Positions 30,088-41,975 of a DNA stretch of 64,000 nucleotides are shown in pieces. The notes under the pieces were generated by a model, which saw only the letters and a list, made by a program, of their open reading frames with translations, was not told where the DNA came from and searched no databases. The position numbers were made by a program, and so were the translations under genes. Source of the DNA: Chaetomium olivaceum (Eukaryota > Ascomycota > Sordariomycetes > Sordariales > Chaetomiaceae). The stretch is from NCBI GenBank assembly GCA_039881045.1, contig JAYWVB010000003.1, positions 558,001 through 622,000 of the forward strand, read 5' to 3'. The stretch's first letter is position 1. The number at the start of each line of letters is the position of its first letter.

Positions 30088-32952
30088 CTAATATGCCGCC
30101 GGCGCAGTCGGGTCAAAGGCCGGCGTGTGAGCCTTGAAGCCGCCATTGAAGTCGTTAACGCCCAGGGTGTTGCCATTTGGAGCGGTACCCTTCAGGGCAC
30201 CACCGTTGGTAGCACCACCCCCATTCACGGGGTTCCCGTTGAAGGCACCGCCACCGTTCAGCGCCGACGCGGCGTGCGTGTTGCCGTTAGTATGCGCAGC
30301 GTGGGCGTGGCCGTTGCCGGGGGTGGCGGCCCGGTGCGGCTTGCGCACGACCTTGGGGGCGGCGGGGATGTCGGTGCTCTTGGAGGCAGAACCGATGGAG
30401 AAGACGGGGCTCTCCCACTTGTCGCCCTTGCGGGCGAGGTCGCGGTACTCGGTGGCCTTGGAGCTGATGCCGCCGGGCAGGTGGAGGTTGGGGAAGATGC
30501 TGTCCTCCTTGGTGATGGCGTAGTTGACTTTCTTGTCGGCCACGGCGCCCTCGGCCTTTTGCTTGCCCTGTAGCACCTTCTTCTGAGCGGCCGTCATGTA
30601 CCGGTTGTAGATGTTGGGCGTGCTCTCCGGGTCTTCGCGGGCCTGCTCGAGCGCCCGGTCGGCCTCCTGCTTGATCTCAAACAGCATGGCGTCGAGCTGC
30701 GCGGCCTGGTCCTTGATCGCCTTCTCCAGCGCCTTTTGCACGCCGGGGCGCAGGACCTTGAGCATCAGCGGCTTGAAGAGGCCGAAGAGCATCTTGTGGC
30801 TCGACTTGACGAGTTTGATGTTGAGGTTTTTGACGGAGACGTCTACCTTGTCGACCTTGAAGAAGGACTGCTTGTCCCGCTCGTCCGGGGACGACAGCTT
30901 CATGCGGAAAGTGAACCCGTCTCCGGCTAGCAGGAAGTTGGCCACCCCCTTGTCCGTGATGGAGGGGAAGCCCTGTTTACGCTTGATGTAGTAACTGACA
31001 TCACGCAGATCCATCTGGATGCCGGCCACCTTAACATCGACCGAGTGCTTGCTGTTACTGCCGACCTTTTTGCGACCGAAGCGCATGTAGTTCTCACTAG
31101 CAATCTCCAGCACGTTGGGCATGAAGTTGTCGCTCTCAAGGACGAGGTTCTCAATGACAGCGTCAAACTGAGGGTCCGAGTACTCGATCCGTGGCACCGG
31201 GATGTAGGCGACATTCTCAAAGATAGCGGGCAGGATCACATCAGTGAGGTCCTTGATGAGGTGCGGCTTAAAGGTCGGCTTCCCATTGTCGTCGTTGCCC
31301 AGATCGGTAAACAGTTTGGTCAGCGAAGCGGCAAAGGCCTTGTTCTGCGGGTCCTGATCGAACTGGTCGGCCAGGAACTTGATCTCGTCCACGATGCGGT
31401 CGGTATGACCGCGGTACTTGTCACGGAGGAGGTAGTTGCCCTCATCGTACAGGCGGTTCCATTGTTCGTTGGACTCGTCATCTAGGATGTAGCCCTGCTC
31501 CTGCAGGCAGCGGCGGACATACTGGTTCAGGGCCTTGAACCAGTTCCGTAGCTGAGGGTCGCGGTCTGCATCTTCATAGATGGTGTTGATAGAGGCCCAC
31601 AGATCGTCCGTAGAGGTACCATTGGCAAACCGCTCGATTAGTGTTTTGAGGTCAGTCTCGGCTTGGACTAAGCTCGAGCGAGCGTCCTTGACAGTGCCCG
31701 AACCGCCCCGGGCGAGCCGGTTGGCGTGGTCACTGTACTCTTCGGCGAGGTCCAGCAGTGTCTGGACGGCCTGGTAATAGTCAGGGTGCTGCTGGCACTC
31801 AAGAACCATTTTCTGGGCGCCACTAGTTAGCTATCGAGTTCCAAGGAGAGATAGGGCGGAGGGGGGGGATGCATACTTTGAGGCGCCAGACGGTCTGATC
31901 CCTGCGCTCCTGCGGTACCTTACGGGAGAAGTAGTTTCGCGTACGCTCCCGGTACTCTTCCCGCCTAGCGCGGGCCTTCTCTTTAGTTTCTTCGTCAACG
32001 TTCTCGTTGACGTTGCGTTTCAGGGCGTCCTTGGCCGTGGCCGCGCCTCCCAATACATTAGCCCCGGAGGAGGCGCCGGTCTGGCGATCGTGTGCCGTAG
32101 TGGCTGCCAAATCCTTGGGTCTGTGGAACCTGATGGATGGGCGCTGGATGTACCTTCAGTCGCCGCAGCCCTCACGTCCTCCTTGGGATTGCCCTTGTAG
32201 TAGTTCTGCAGCCTGCCTTTCACAGTGTCCTTTGACATATCTGGAGCATCGTGCCAGGTGTTGTCCTGAGCGGGGTGGTCGAGCTGAGCGAGGTCTTCCT
32301 GACTAGGCCTGACGCGAGCGGCGGCGTTTGTGGCGGCATCTCCAGCCATGTCACGGAGGAGGATGGTGGCATCCTTAACTATTCGGGGTCAGCATGCTTT
32401 AGTATGTGGGTGCGGCTGGCAAAAGGCACTTACGAAGCTTCCGGAACTGGCCATTGGTGATGATCAGGGTGCCGAGAGTGCGCAAGCCTTCGAGGGCCTG
32501 GTTGCCGTGTTGCTGCGCCTGCTCTTTGTTCAAGGGGCGCCGGGGTCGGCACCGCCTTGGGGTCAAACTGCTGGGTTTGCCAGATAAAATCCTGCAGCAG
32601 GTTGCCATCATTTTTGGACAAGAGCAGATGCTTGGCCTGCTTCACCACTTCCCTGGCATCGGCTACGAGCGCCTGTCCCTCCGGCGAGAGCTTCTCAGAA
32701 GGGCCCGAGAGCGCCTTGGACTCAAGGAAGCTGTTCAGGGCCACATCAATCTGGTCGTTCTGTGGACGTGTGCATATTAGTTTCTACAATCTACATGAGG
32801 GCATCCCCTGTGACAAAAGCGAGAGAGCAAGCACGTACCGAAGGGACTTTGCCCGTCTTGAAAGCACTAATGATGCCGTAGATTTGGAGTTTGCGGTTCA
32901 CGTCCGCCTCTTTCTGTTTGATATCTGTGGGTTTGTTGACGTTTGGAGCCAT
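30088..32952 (-). CDS. HAM1-like protein with BPI-type lipid-binding C-terminus (two compensating frameshifts)
   Basis: Four exons on the minus strand: 32952-32839, 32759-32434, 32378-31877, 31812-30088; introns 79, 55 and 64 nt. About 888 aa. The N-terminal half (ALNSFLESKALS, LRTLGTLIITNGQFRKLLKDATILLRDM, FSRKVPQERRDQTVWRLKKM) is the HAM1 N-terminal domain. The second half (NVAYIPVPRIEYSDPQFD, GIQMDLRDVSYYIKRK, GFTFRMKL) is the HAM1 C-terminal domain, once called DUF4449, with a predicted BPI/lipid-transfer fold. The tail is an Ala/Asn/Gly-rich low-complexity region with repeated NG units. One base must be skipped near 32532-32537 (PAPL to NKEQAQQHGN) and two near 32112 (DPR to KDLAATTAHD). 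They cancel, so total length remains a multiple of three. Molecular function in fungi is not settled; a lipid-binding role is inferred from the fold. Confidence 0.85.
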
Positions 32953-34609
32953 TTTGTGTGGGTCGATTGTTGTTGCAGAATTGGAGCTAAGTGAGCGGTA
33001 AGATGAGGTGGTTATGATGAAGGTTCAAGTCGGTTTGAGGAGCTGATATTACACGGGCCGAGATTGGTATTTTTGGGAGGTATCAAGAACGAAAACAGAT
33101 TTTGGGTATCAAGATTCTCAAAAACAGTGGAGAGCAGATCGTTGTTGGATGGATGTACCAGTGAGATATCATTAAGAGTGAGAGAGTCTAGCAGGCTTGG
33201 TGAGGTGGGAGCGACGTCTCCAGGTTATTATAGACCGGCAGGCCAAGAGGCAGCAGGTAAAGTGACACTGTCAAGAATTCATCAATTGAAAGACAGCGGT
33301 GACGTGACACGCGTACGGTACCTAGCAGTTGTGGGCCCATCGAGTGCGTCATAGGAAACAATGAGGGCCAGCCAATTTCCTCGATTCGTCGAGGCCGGCT
33401 TTCACCTTACTCCTACAGGGCAGGTTTAACTCTGGGTTTCAGCTGCCATCCGGTGAGTCTGGTTGGGTAAAGGCGAGTTAGCGTGAGTGACCGGCGATCC
33501 CCAAGAGCAGTAGGGAGCTCCGAGCCTCAGAGAAGAGAAGAAGCTGCGTCACAGCCCCAGTTCTCGGCCCCGCTGCTTCAATTGAACGAACAAAAGCCCG
33601 GCTCGCTCTCAACCACAGCAATCATGCATTCATGTAGACAGACAGTACGTAAATACCTTACACATGTGTACCAAAATAATGCAGCCGAGAGCTGCCCAGA
33701 CAGCTCTCGAGATGGGAGTTGCTGTCTATGACGTCATTATGTGGCTCGAACCTGTGGCAGTCGCTTGGCACACCAGATCCACATCCCAAAGACCCAAGCC
33801 TTCCACGCCTTCTTTCCAAACTTTCCAAAGCCACGATCTCTCATCGCATCCATCTCTCGCTGTTCTATTTTTCCCTCCCCCTGAGGTTCATCCGAAGTCG
33901 AGATGAGACGAACACTTTCCCATTGGAGTCATCACGTGCACTTTTCTAGTGAGGGTTAGGGTTTGGACCTTACCGCCGCTTACCCCTTTTCTCCAAACAA
34001 ACCCAGAGCTAGGGGCCCATCCATCTTCGCAACCAAGACCAGACAACACCACAGTTATAATTTGGTCTTTTACGCTATATTGTGTATGGGAGAGAAATAT
34101 GTCCACATCTTATGGCATGCAAATTTATCTGCCTAATTTGATACCTGCTTTGTTTTACTCCTGACCCTTCTTCACCCACTCCAACACGTCGTGGAATCCC
34201 GCTCTAAGTTTCTTTTCTGCTTTGTTATTTGTTGCTGTACATCTATCTGTACATGTACATTTTGCAAGACAATATCTTTGAGCACTGTGATCCGGCTGTC
34301 AACCACGCACTGACCACTCCACTCGTCCTCGAACCCCCCATCCTATGCCAATGACGCCGTTCGGGTCCTCTTTTGGTTTCTTGATTGAGCCTCCTAAGCA
34401 GCGAGTGACTTTGATATAGGCTTTTCTTGGTCGGCTGAACCCTCTATGGTTGAGCCCTTACTGGCTCATGGCTTTTCACAGGAGCCTTCCTTGCGGGAGT
34501 CTCCTTGGGCCGGGCCTTTTTTGGCAGCGATTTGGCGGGCTGCGGGCTACGGGCTGTTCGGCTTTGGCTTCCCCTTTGGCTGGCCCCTCTTTGCCGGCGG
34601 CGCCCCTGG
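32953..34609. other. Intergenic region of about 1.6 kb
   Basis: No supported gene. From 34609 down to 34444 a minus-strand frame different from the upstream gene reads a Lys/Pro-rich tail (KKARPKETPARKAPVKSHEP) that may be an alternative C-terminus of the next gene (see findings). Confidence 0.5.
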
Positions 34610-36865
34610 CTAGGCCTCCGCTGCTGTCTGCTTCCTGCTCGCAGAGGTGACAGATTTGGGCACGAACTCCGGCAAGGCCTCGGCCGCCTTGACATCTGCT
34701 GCTGCTGCTGCTTCTGCTGCTGGGCCCTGTGCCTCAGTGAGAGCTGGTATGCGTGAGCTGTGGCTGACTGCTGGCTGGGTCTGATGGTTCCGCTTGTCGG
34801 CGGCGGCGCGCCCGGTGTCCGCTGGTCTCTGTGCTTTCGTTTCCCTTTCGGCTTCGTTGACGAGTGCAGCCTCGGCGTGTTCGCCTTCTGGGGATTGCCG
34901 TACCTGTGTATCCCGTACCTCTTCTCCAGGTCGGTATCCTGAGACAGCTTGGGTATTCGGCCTGGGCCTCTTGGTGGTCGGCGCTTCTGATTCTTCCCCA
35001 TTCTCATTATAGCTTCGTGTTCTCTTCAGGCTAAATACCGTCGAAGATGGCGTTAGTGTTGGCGTTGAAGATAACCAAGATAGCTGTGAAGACGCCGTCG
35101 AGAATAGTGCCTGCTCTTGCAACTCTGGCGCAGACTCGGGCTCTCGGATAGCCTCAGAATCCAGCTTGAGCCTTTTGGTTGCCGCTTTGGATCCTTCTCT
35201 GTCGCCCTCGTCGACGTCGCCCCGTGTTTTCTTCGAGCTAGGCGAGGAATGTGTCCGTCCCTGTGAGCCCCGCGCGGACACAACTTCTTGGGGGGTTGGT
35301 GTGTGAGGCTCATGCTTCTGAGAGCCTGGGTCGTCCACCTTTTCCTCGTGGCTGGGCCGCCTTGTCCTTGTTCCGCCGGGTGTGGTGACGTGTTTGCGCT
35401 CTGCCATCTCCGCCTCGACGAATGGGACCTGGTCAAGAGTCCATTGCAAAAGAAACTGATGTTCCTCTGCTTTCTTTTGGGCTAGCTTGCAGGCGCTGCC
35501 AGTGTTGTCAAAATCAGTTACAAGACGGAAGCGCGTCTCAACTTCTGCAAGAGATTCGGCAGCCTTTTTCAGCCGCTTTTGGAGTGGCGCCAGGGAGATG
35601 GCCTTCGCGGGGGCATCCGTGTTGTTGTTGGGGTTACCTAGCAACTCCTGCCTAGCTGCAACGTTGGACTCGGCCCTTTTTACGGCCATTTCGGCACGAT
35701 TCTTTTCGTTGCGGAGGTCGAATAGGCAGCCATGACTAACGACAGACGTAGGCTTAGGTGTCTCGCCCCGTAAGAGTATCTTTGCATCAAGGAGAGCCTT
35801 GAGAGCTCGCTCGTGCTTTGACCGATGCCGAGCCGCTTTGTCAACGAGTCCATCATGAACCCAGTACTCGTAGTTTAGATACTCGATCCACGTTGTTAGC
35901 TCGTCTTGCTGTAAATGATCCTGGGTTGGCTGGAATTCTCGTGTGAAGCCGTGGTGTTCCAGGCGGGTTTGTGCCGCCTGAACGTAGACCTGGAACCTTT
36001 TTTCGCCCTGCATTTTGGCAACGTCGAGTTCGACAGAGTATCGGTGCTCACGAATTCGTTGGTGAGTCAGCCACTTGAGCTCCCACTCCGGATCGGTGTG
36101 TATCGGCTTGCGTCCTAGGCTTTTATCCCGAATCGCCTTCTCTGCTAGTTCTTTCTCAAGGTCGGCTTCTATATTCAAAACCCCCGCGGTTGTCGGCTTG
36201 CCAACGGCGAAATTTCTTCCATCGACAGAACTGCTTCTCGTATACATCCCACCCATTTTCCAGACCCAAGGCGCGCAACATATCGCGGTGCTCCTCGTAC
36301 CCTCTGCAAACTCCGTCGAGCAAGTCGAACGAATACCATGGCCGGCCGCCATCATTGACAAGAGCATTGTATGCCATGGTTTCGTTCACGATCTCAAGTT
36401 CGTGTACTTCTTCGCTTCCAGGCGTGGTCGTCCGAGACCTAGGCGGGGGTCTGATCACCGGCAGTCCACTTTCCACGAATCTGAGAAGCCGGCCGTTGAC
36501 TTGGTCGAGGTCAATCGGATAAGACAGCGCATCCGTCCACTTCCTAAGTCACATAGCACGATTAGTGTCTGTGTGAGGTGGGGGTTGGTATGGCGGTGTA
36601 CTTGCGCAATTCTCTGAACAAGTCTGCCCTCGTCGGCTTCCGACAAGTCTGTCCAGCCTGGGACCTTGAGCTTCATGGCATCAATCTGAGTACTCGGTCT
36701 GAGTTGAAATATGTGCTCGTTGAACTCGGGTGAGTTTAAGGTCAGAAGATGGGCAGCGCTGAAATCTCCATGATGTTGTTTGTTGGGTGACCACCTCCCC
36801 ATACTGCAAAGCGCCTGGTCCAGCGGTGTAAACTCCTTGCTCAAAGCCGGTTTTGAGGCTTCCAT
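34610..36865 (-). CDS. Hypothetical fungal protein, charged coiled-coil and disordered, about 730 aa (one frameshift)
   Basis: Exon 1 is 36865-36602 from ATG (MEASKPALSKEFTPLDQALCSMGRW). A 62-nt intron (GTACAC, acceptor GGAAG) leads into exon 2 (36539-34610) reading WTDALSYPIDLDQVNGRLLRF. A one-base shift is required in the run of five G on the coding strand near 36181-36187, to pass from WQADNRG to NIEADLEKELAEKAI. Residues about 90-420 are charged and helical, with a C(K/R)WKKFRRWQ core and long Lys/Glu/Arg stretches (LQKRLKKAAESLAEVETRF). Residues 420-730 are Ser/Pro/Glu-rich disorder with several nuclear-localisation-like clusters (TTKRPRPN, KKTRGD). I do not recognise a named family. It is probably nuclear by composition. 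Stop TAG at 34610-34612. Confidence 0.7.
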
Positions 36866-37633
36866 GCCGTACGTCGATAGGTAAAGGATGGGTGTGAAGT
36901 GCAGTGATTGCCGCAAGCTCGCTGATGGTGTGAATTGGAAACAATCTATAAAGAAAGATTCGTGAAAGATTCCATGACGGGAAAGGCTACTCGAGTGTCA
37001 AAAACAGATATAGCGTCGAGAGTGCGTCAAGTAGGTACTGGCGCCGTCACATCAAAGGACACACTACACCTTGTTGTAAAACAAAGCAACGAGGGCATGA
37101 GCGGATGGCTAGAGAGTTTGTATTGGTTGAGGATTGGCTGACGACCATTCGTTTGCCTACACAACTGCAAACTCTGGGTGAATTTGTTTGTTTGTTTGGT
37201 GAAACCCATTGGGAGCGATGTCAAATCGCGTATGTTCCTGACCGAAGTGAATCACTCTCAATAAAGTACCTGGGTAGCTAGAACAACACCTCCACCAACA
37301 AAAGTAATGGGAGGGAGAGCTATACAGCAGTATATAAGGAGTGGATTGTATTGCCACGAATAAAGACCAAACAAGGGGTGAATTGTACGGTTTATCAACG
37401 GAAACCATCAAATAAACAAAAGTGACGAGATTTATCAAACACACTCAGCTGAGCGACAAGGCATTGTCAATATTTGGTAACTGATCAACTTAACTCGCCG
37501 AGATTCCCCGGAGATACTCTTCGCTCCCCAGCGTTGACTCTTCGCTCCCCAGCGTTGACTCTTCGCTCCCCAGCGTTGCTCCCCCATTCACTTTGCCCAG
37601 TTGAACAACAGACCAAACCGTCAGCACTTCACA
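36866..37633. other. Intergenic region with divergent promoters
   Basis: Separates two head-to-head genes. Contains a three-copy 21-bp tandem repeat at 37516-37578 just upstream of the FHA-kinase start. No gene seen. Confidence 0.5.
37516..37578 (+). repeat. Three perfect tandem copies of a 21-bp unit
   Basis: Unit actcttcgctccccagcgttg repeated at 37516-37536, 37537-37557 and 37558-37578 without mismatch. It ends 55 bp before the FHA-kinase ATG, so it probably sits in the promoter or 5' leader. Perfect identity suggests recent expansion. Confidence 0.95.
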
Positions 37634-39644
37634 ATGGCGGACCCAGATTTGATTGCACGTCTCTTTCTATCTCGTTCTTCTATCGCCAAATACATCGCCT
37701 CGTTGAACCCTACCCTCTTCACACCTACCAGGTTCGGCCGCGACGGATGCCTATCACCTTCCCCTGTAAGCCACAGCTCTGAATCATCGCTGCCACCCGA
37801 GGACAGCCAATACAGCACACACGACGATCTGGGATACTTGGAACTTAGGTTCAGCAAACAGCCCAAGGCCCACCCCGAGCCCGGGTTTGTTTTTGGAACA
37901 GACTCCAAAGCGTGCGATATTATCCTCCCTTCGGGAACAGGCATCAGCGGTTGCCACTTCATGATGACGTTTGAGAACAATGGCTTTGCCGACACACAAG
38001 AGTACCGCTTGGTGTTGAAGGATCTCAACTCTTGTAACGGCACAATCGTCAAATACAATGGTGATGGCGGAGAGCGGCGGAGTGGCTTTCGCTGGATCCT
38101 CTCGGGGTGCCCGGCGGACTTTTCAATCTCAATAATCATTGATACCGACAAACGCATCGGCTTTCGGCTCGCTGTGCTTATCCCACGGATAGGGTTGACC
38201 GGCCCCCTCTACGAACAGGTACGGCGCTTCCTCGAGCCGCGTCCGGTAGACTCTCTGGGCCGCCGCCTCAAAGTCGACGGTCCGCCGAATACTCCAGCAG
38301 CTATTATTGGGCACGCCAGAAAGGCAAACTCCACTCTGCTCAACATTGGCCAACGTGATGATGGAGGTTTCGCCATTGTAACGCATTATGATGTTAGCAC
38401 CGGGTTGACTTTTACAAGAAAGAAGCTTTGTAAGAAGCTTATGAAGCATAAACGAGAGACCTTCAGGAATCATATCAAACTACTGAGCTGCCTGAAGCAT
38501 GTAAGTATGACCCTTTTGAGCACCCGCCCCCTTCCCCTCCTACTGCCCCCCTGCTTCACCCGCCTCCACACGTCCACCAGAACTGACCTTTTTTTTTTGC
38601 GGCAGGAACACATCGTTGAATGCTTTAACGAGCCAAACGACGGCACACGTCAGCTTGACCTCGAGTGGATTTGGGGCGGGACTCTGGAGTCCAGACGCGG
38701 CGAGTGGTCGTCTGGCAACAAGGTGGAAAGCCTTCAAGCAATGCCTCAAGGCCCTTAACTACCTTCATATGTAATCTCGACCGATTATCCACGGGGGTAT
38801 CAAGCCCGCGAATATTCTCGTGGACGATACCAAGGAAGGTATCTGGATCAAACTCGCCGATATCGGGCTCGCGCGGGGAGGCAATGAGGCAAAGTTCATC
38901 CTCAAGACTAGCTCGTATTGTCCCCCTGAATTCGAGTCGGGAACGGTCGCATTGGGACACACGACGGCGGTGGACATATGGTCGATGGGGATGACCGCGT
39001 GCCAACTCTTTCCCCCCATTTCACTCTACCGGAAGTTGGGCAAGAAGGGATGCCAGGAACTTATAGACTACGTGCAACGTAAAGTAGACGACGGCAAAAC
39101 GCCAAAGATATCGCGGCTGCTCAGGTTTATCTTGGACAACATGCTTGTCATCAAACCCGATTTGCGCAAAACCGCTGGGGAGTGCCTCGATGCTCTTGTC
39201 ATTATGCACCGCAATACCAATAATGATGGCCGGTGCGAAGAGGAAAGCGAGGAGGAGAATGAGGAGGACGAGGAGGATAAGGAAGACCGTGAGGACGAGA
39301 ATCGTAACGATGATGATGGCGCCTGCGGCCGGAACGGCGGCAGCAGAGACAGGCGGGACGACCATAAAGATGGGACTCTAGCGGCGCGGTCACGTTCGGT
39401 AGTGCAAGCTCACCCCATCCGCATCCTTAAGCGTACCGGATCGAGCTCGGCCCCGTCTTCGAACGGCAGAGTAGCTAAGAGACAATACATCTCGTCCCCG
39501 CCCGAGACAAACGACACCCAGCCCTACAGTGAGATGACATCCGAGGCCTCCAAATCCCGCATATCGGAGAACCCCCGGCCGCTCTCAAGAACTCCTCTTC
39601 CCTTTAGGCGTGGCCAGATGTGGGCATCACCCCCATCATCGTAG
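37634..39644 (+). pseudogene. FHA domain-protein kinase (Chk2/Rad53-like plan), damaged
   Basis: Exon 1 is 37634-38500 (acaATGGCGG); a 105-nt intron ends in a long T-run and CAG; exon 2 starts at 38606. Residues about 70-190 form an FHA domain (FGTDSKACDIILPSGTGISGCHF, LKDLNSCNGTIV). The kinase N-lobe follows (TFTRKKLCKKL, ETFRNHIKLLSCLKHEHIVECF). Reading then fails: a shift is needed near 38685-38720 to enter KAFKQCLKALNYLHM. An in-frame TAA follows at 38772-38774. The catalytic loop at 38790 reads HGGIKPANIL instead of HRDIKPANIL, removing the catalytic Asp. The rest (ADIGLARGG, PPEFESG, VDIWSMGMTACQLF) is open to 39644 and ends in an acidic run (EEESEEENEEDEED) and a Ser-rich tail. FHA plus kinase is the checkpoint-kinase plan, but this copy looks inactive. 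It may be a paralogue of a functional kinase elsewhere. Confidence 0.72.
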
Positions 39645-40386
39645 TTACTTTGCAGTAGTTCCAATCACTGTACGTACCTCTGCAGTCAGTGAATACAGGC
39701 AAAAATTCGTCGGATGGGTTTGGCTTTCATCCCCTGGTGCCTGTTCTGTGATGGCAGGTCATTCAGCAACGACGACAAACAGCCCGAAGATGAAGTTGAA
39801 AATGTAAGTTAGTGGGCACGTGAACAGCACCTCAACAACCCCAGAGTGTCCCACGTGACACATCTTCGAGAAAATTCTTGGCCAGGATGCGCCACCGTGC
39901 ATGTCACCCTTCCCATCCCAAGGTCGCCTTGCAGGGCCCTGCACAGTCAGCAGGAGACCCTGGCTGCCTTGCCAAGGCTTCCCGATCTCTTCTCAACCTC
40001 AACGTCGAGTCCCGGCAACTGGACAACCTACACACTTCTGTCTCAACCCCGCAGCCTCGCCTTTTCGCCTCGTATTCTTACCTTGGCCTGCTTTTGAACG
40101 GCTCTCCGTCGCTCGCTCCGCATTTTTGCCAGCACTATAGAACAGTCTTTTAATTTGTTTTATTGTCTTTTCATTCATTCGCTTCTGCAACATCGACATG
40201 CATTAGACCCTCCTCCCGAGAGACCCCCCCCCCACGCGACAGGCGCGCGTCACGCTCCATCGCATATCCCGATCTGCACAAAGCCTACACTATACTACCT
40301 ACCGCCTTAGGTAGCTGCCACACGGTAGCGACACCCTATTTTATTTCATTATCCGCGCGCCTCGCCGCCGGGGAGAATACAACAAG
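39645..40386. other. Intergenic region (DOT1 promoter side)
   Basis: No gene seen. C-rich stretch at 40224-40234 and a TAGGTA-type inverted pair near 40298-40316 (ctacctaccgccttaggtag). Confidence 0.5.
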
Positions 40387-41975
40387 ATGAGCATATTCAA
40401 CCAAAAATCCAAATTCAAGGTCAAGACCGAGGTGCGCAAGGTCAAGCAAGCCGTCGAGCCGACGCCCGAGAAGAAGAGGCTCGGCAACGGCAGCACCAGC
40501 ACCAGCCCCACGGCACGCCGCGCGCGTCGCGCATCCCCTCCTCCTCGCCCCTGCACGTGAAGCGCCCCCGACCGGCCGCCGCCCCAGCAACGACGACCAA
40601 ACCCTCGCTATCATCCTCCGCTTCCCTCTCGGCTCTAGACCCTACCCGGAAACGCCGCCGGGGCCCCGCCAGCAGCAGCAGCAGCCGATCCCCCGCTACA
40701 GCAAGCCCCGCGCCGCCCGCGCTCAGCGACTCAGAGCCGGGTCTGACGACGACGATGACGATTGGCGGGAGAGGCTGGACCCGAGCAAGCGGCGGAAGCG
40801 GGCGCACACGGAAGACCCGGACCGGCGGCTGAGGCATCCGAGGCTGTGGACGGGGCAGGGTGAGGAGGAGAAGCCCGGACCGCGGGATCGTGCACGCGGT
40901 GCAGGTGGCGTCGCTGGAGGATAAGTGCCAGCCTGTAATGAAGCTGGGGAGGGACGAGGTGGGCGTGCGGCTGCGGTATCCCGGGGCGAAATATACAGAG
41001 CGGTGAGTTCGCTGTCGCAATCTTCATTGTCGCGGGAACGGGGTGCTGACGATTCTTTTTTAGGTATGAGCTCGTGTGGGGCAAGGACAAGATCGACGGC
41101 GCCCTAGACATCATGAAGGTGGTCAAGTTCGTGGCATCGACATACCTCACCGACGCTGAGGCGAAACCCTTCCTGGATCAAAACGCCGGTATCAACCGTC
41201 GGCTGGAAAAGAGCAAGAACACCAATGACGGGAACGGGTTCAAGGCGGCTCTAAGCGAGTACAACAACCAGTTACTAGCCCTTCAGATGAAGAGCGCAAT
41301 AGCGAAGAACATCGACGCCATGCGCGGTGTACCAAGAGAACTTGTCGAGTTCATCCTGGACCAAGTATACGACCGCACTGTGGCGCCCAAAGTCGATCTC
41401 CTCGCCAAATCCGAAGAACGGCACCGACAACGTTTATGGCGAGCTGCTCCACCCGTTCATCTCTGACATCTTCGATCGCACAAAGCTAAGCTCGGACATG
41501 GTCTTTGTCGACCTCGGTTCGGGAGTCGGCAACGTAACGCTCCAGGCGGCCCTGGAAAGGGGATGCGAGAGCTGGGGCTGCGAAATGATGGAGAACGCGT
41601 GCAATCTCGCCGAGGCGCAGAAGAAGGAGTTCACGGCGCGGTGTCGGATGTGGGGTATCCCCGGGCAAGGTGCACCTGGAACGGGGCGACTTCCGGAAGA
41701 GCGAGAGGACGCTGGCAGCGCTGAAACGCGCCGACGTAGTCCTGGTCAACAACCAGGCATTTACCTCGGAGCTGAACGACCACCTCGTCAACATCTTCCT
41801 GGACCTCAAGATCGGATGCAAGATTGTGTCGCTCAAGTCGTTTGTCCACGACAACAAAATCGCCGAGAACGATGTAGCGTCGTCTATCTTGGAAGTTGAG
41901 CATTTGAGATACCACGAGGGTTATGTTAGCTGGACGGGAGCCGGGGGAACATTCTGCATTTCGACGAGGAAGTGA
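40387..41975 (+). CDS. DOT1: Histone H3-K79 methyltransferase Dot1 (about five frameshifts)
   Basis: Starts MSIFNQKSKFKVKTEV, the typical fungal Dot1 N-terminus. Intron 41003-41063 (GTGAGT/TAG) splits the ER-YEL junction. Conserved pieces, in order: ERLDPSKRRKRAHTEDPDRR; IVHAVQVASLEDKCQP; YELVWGKDKIDGALDIMKVVKF; AMRGVPRELVEFILDQVYDRTVAPK; SAM-binding motif VFVDLGSGVGNVTLQAAL; GCEMMENACNLAE; active-site VLVNNQAFTSELND (NNFAF-type loop); FVHDNKIAENDVASSI; and YHEGYVSWTGAGG. Single-base shifts are needed near 40500-40515, 40741, 40875-40886, 41405-41414 and 41658-41664. Each falls between well-conserved blocks. About 509 aa if repaired. Role: nuclear mono-, di- and trimethylation of Lys79 on histone H3, linked to silencing and DNA-damage checkpoint. 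The protein blocks show little decay apart from the indels, so sequence errors are as likely as pseudogenisation. Confidence 0.85.

Noticed and set aside
32115..32175. A short intron joining the two frames of the HAM1-like gene
   Set aside because: Candidate GT-AG pairs are 25-33 nt, below the sizes seen here, or give the wrong phase, so a base shift fits better.
33950..33968. Telomere-like ttaggg sequence
   Set aside because: Only one unit, no array; chance match in a spacer.
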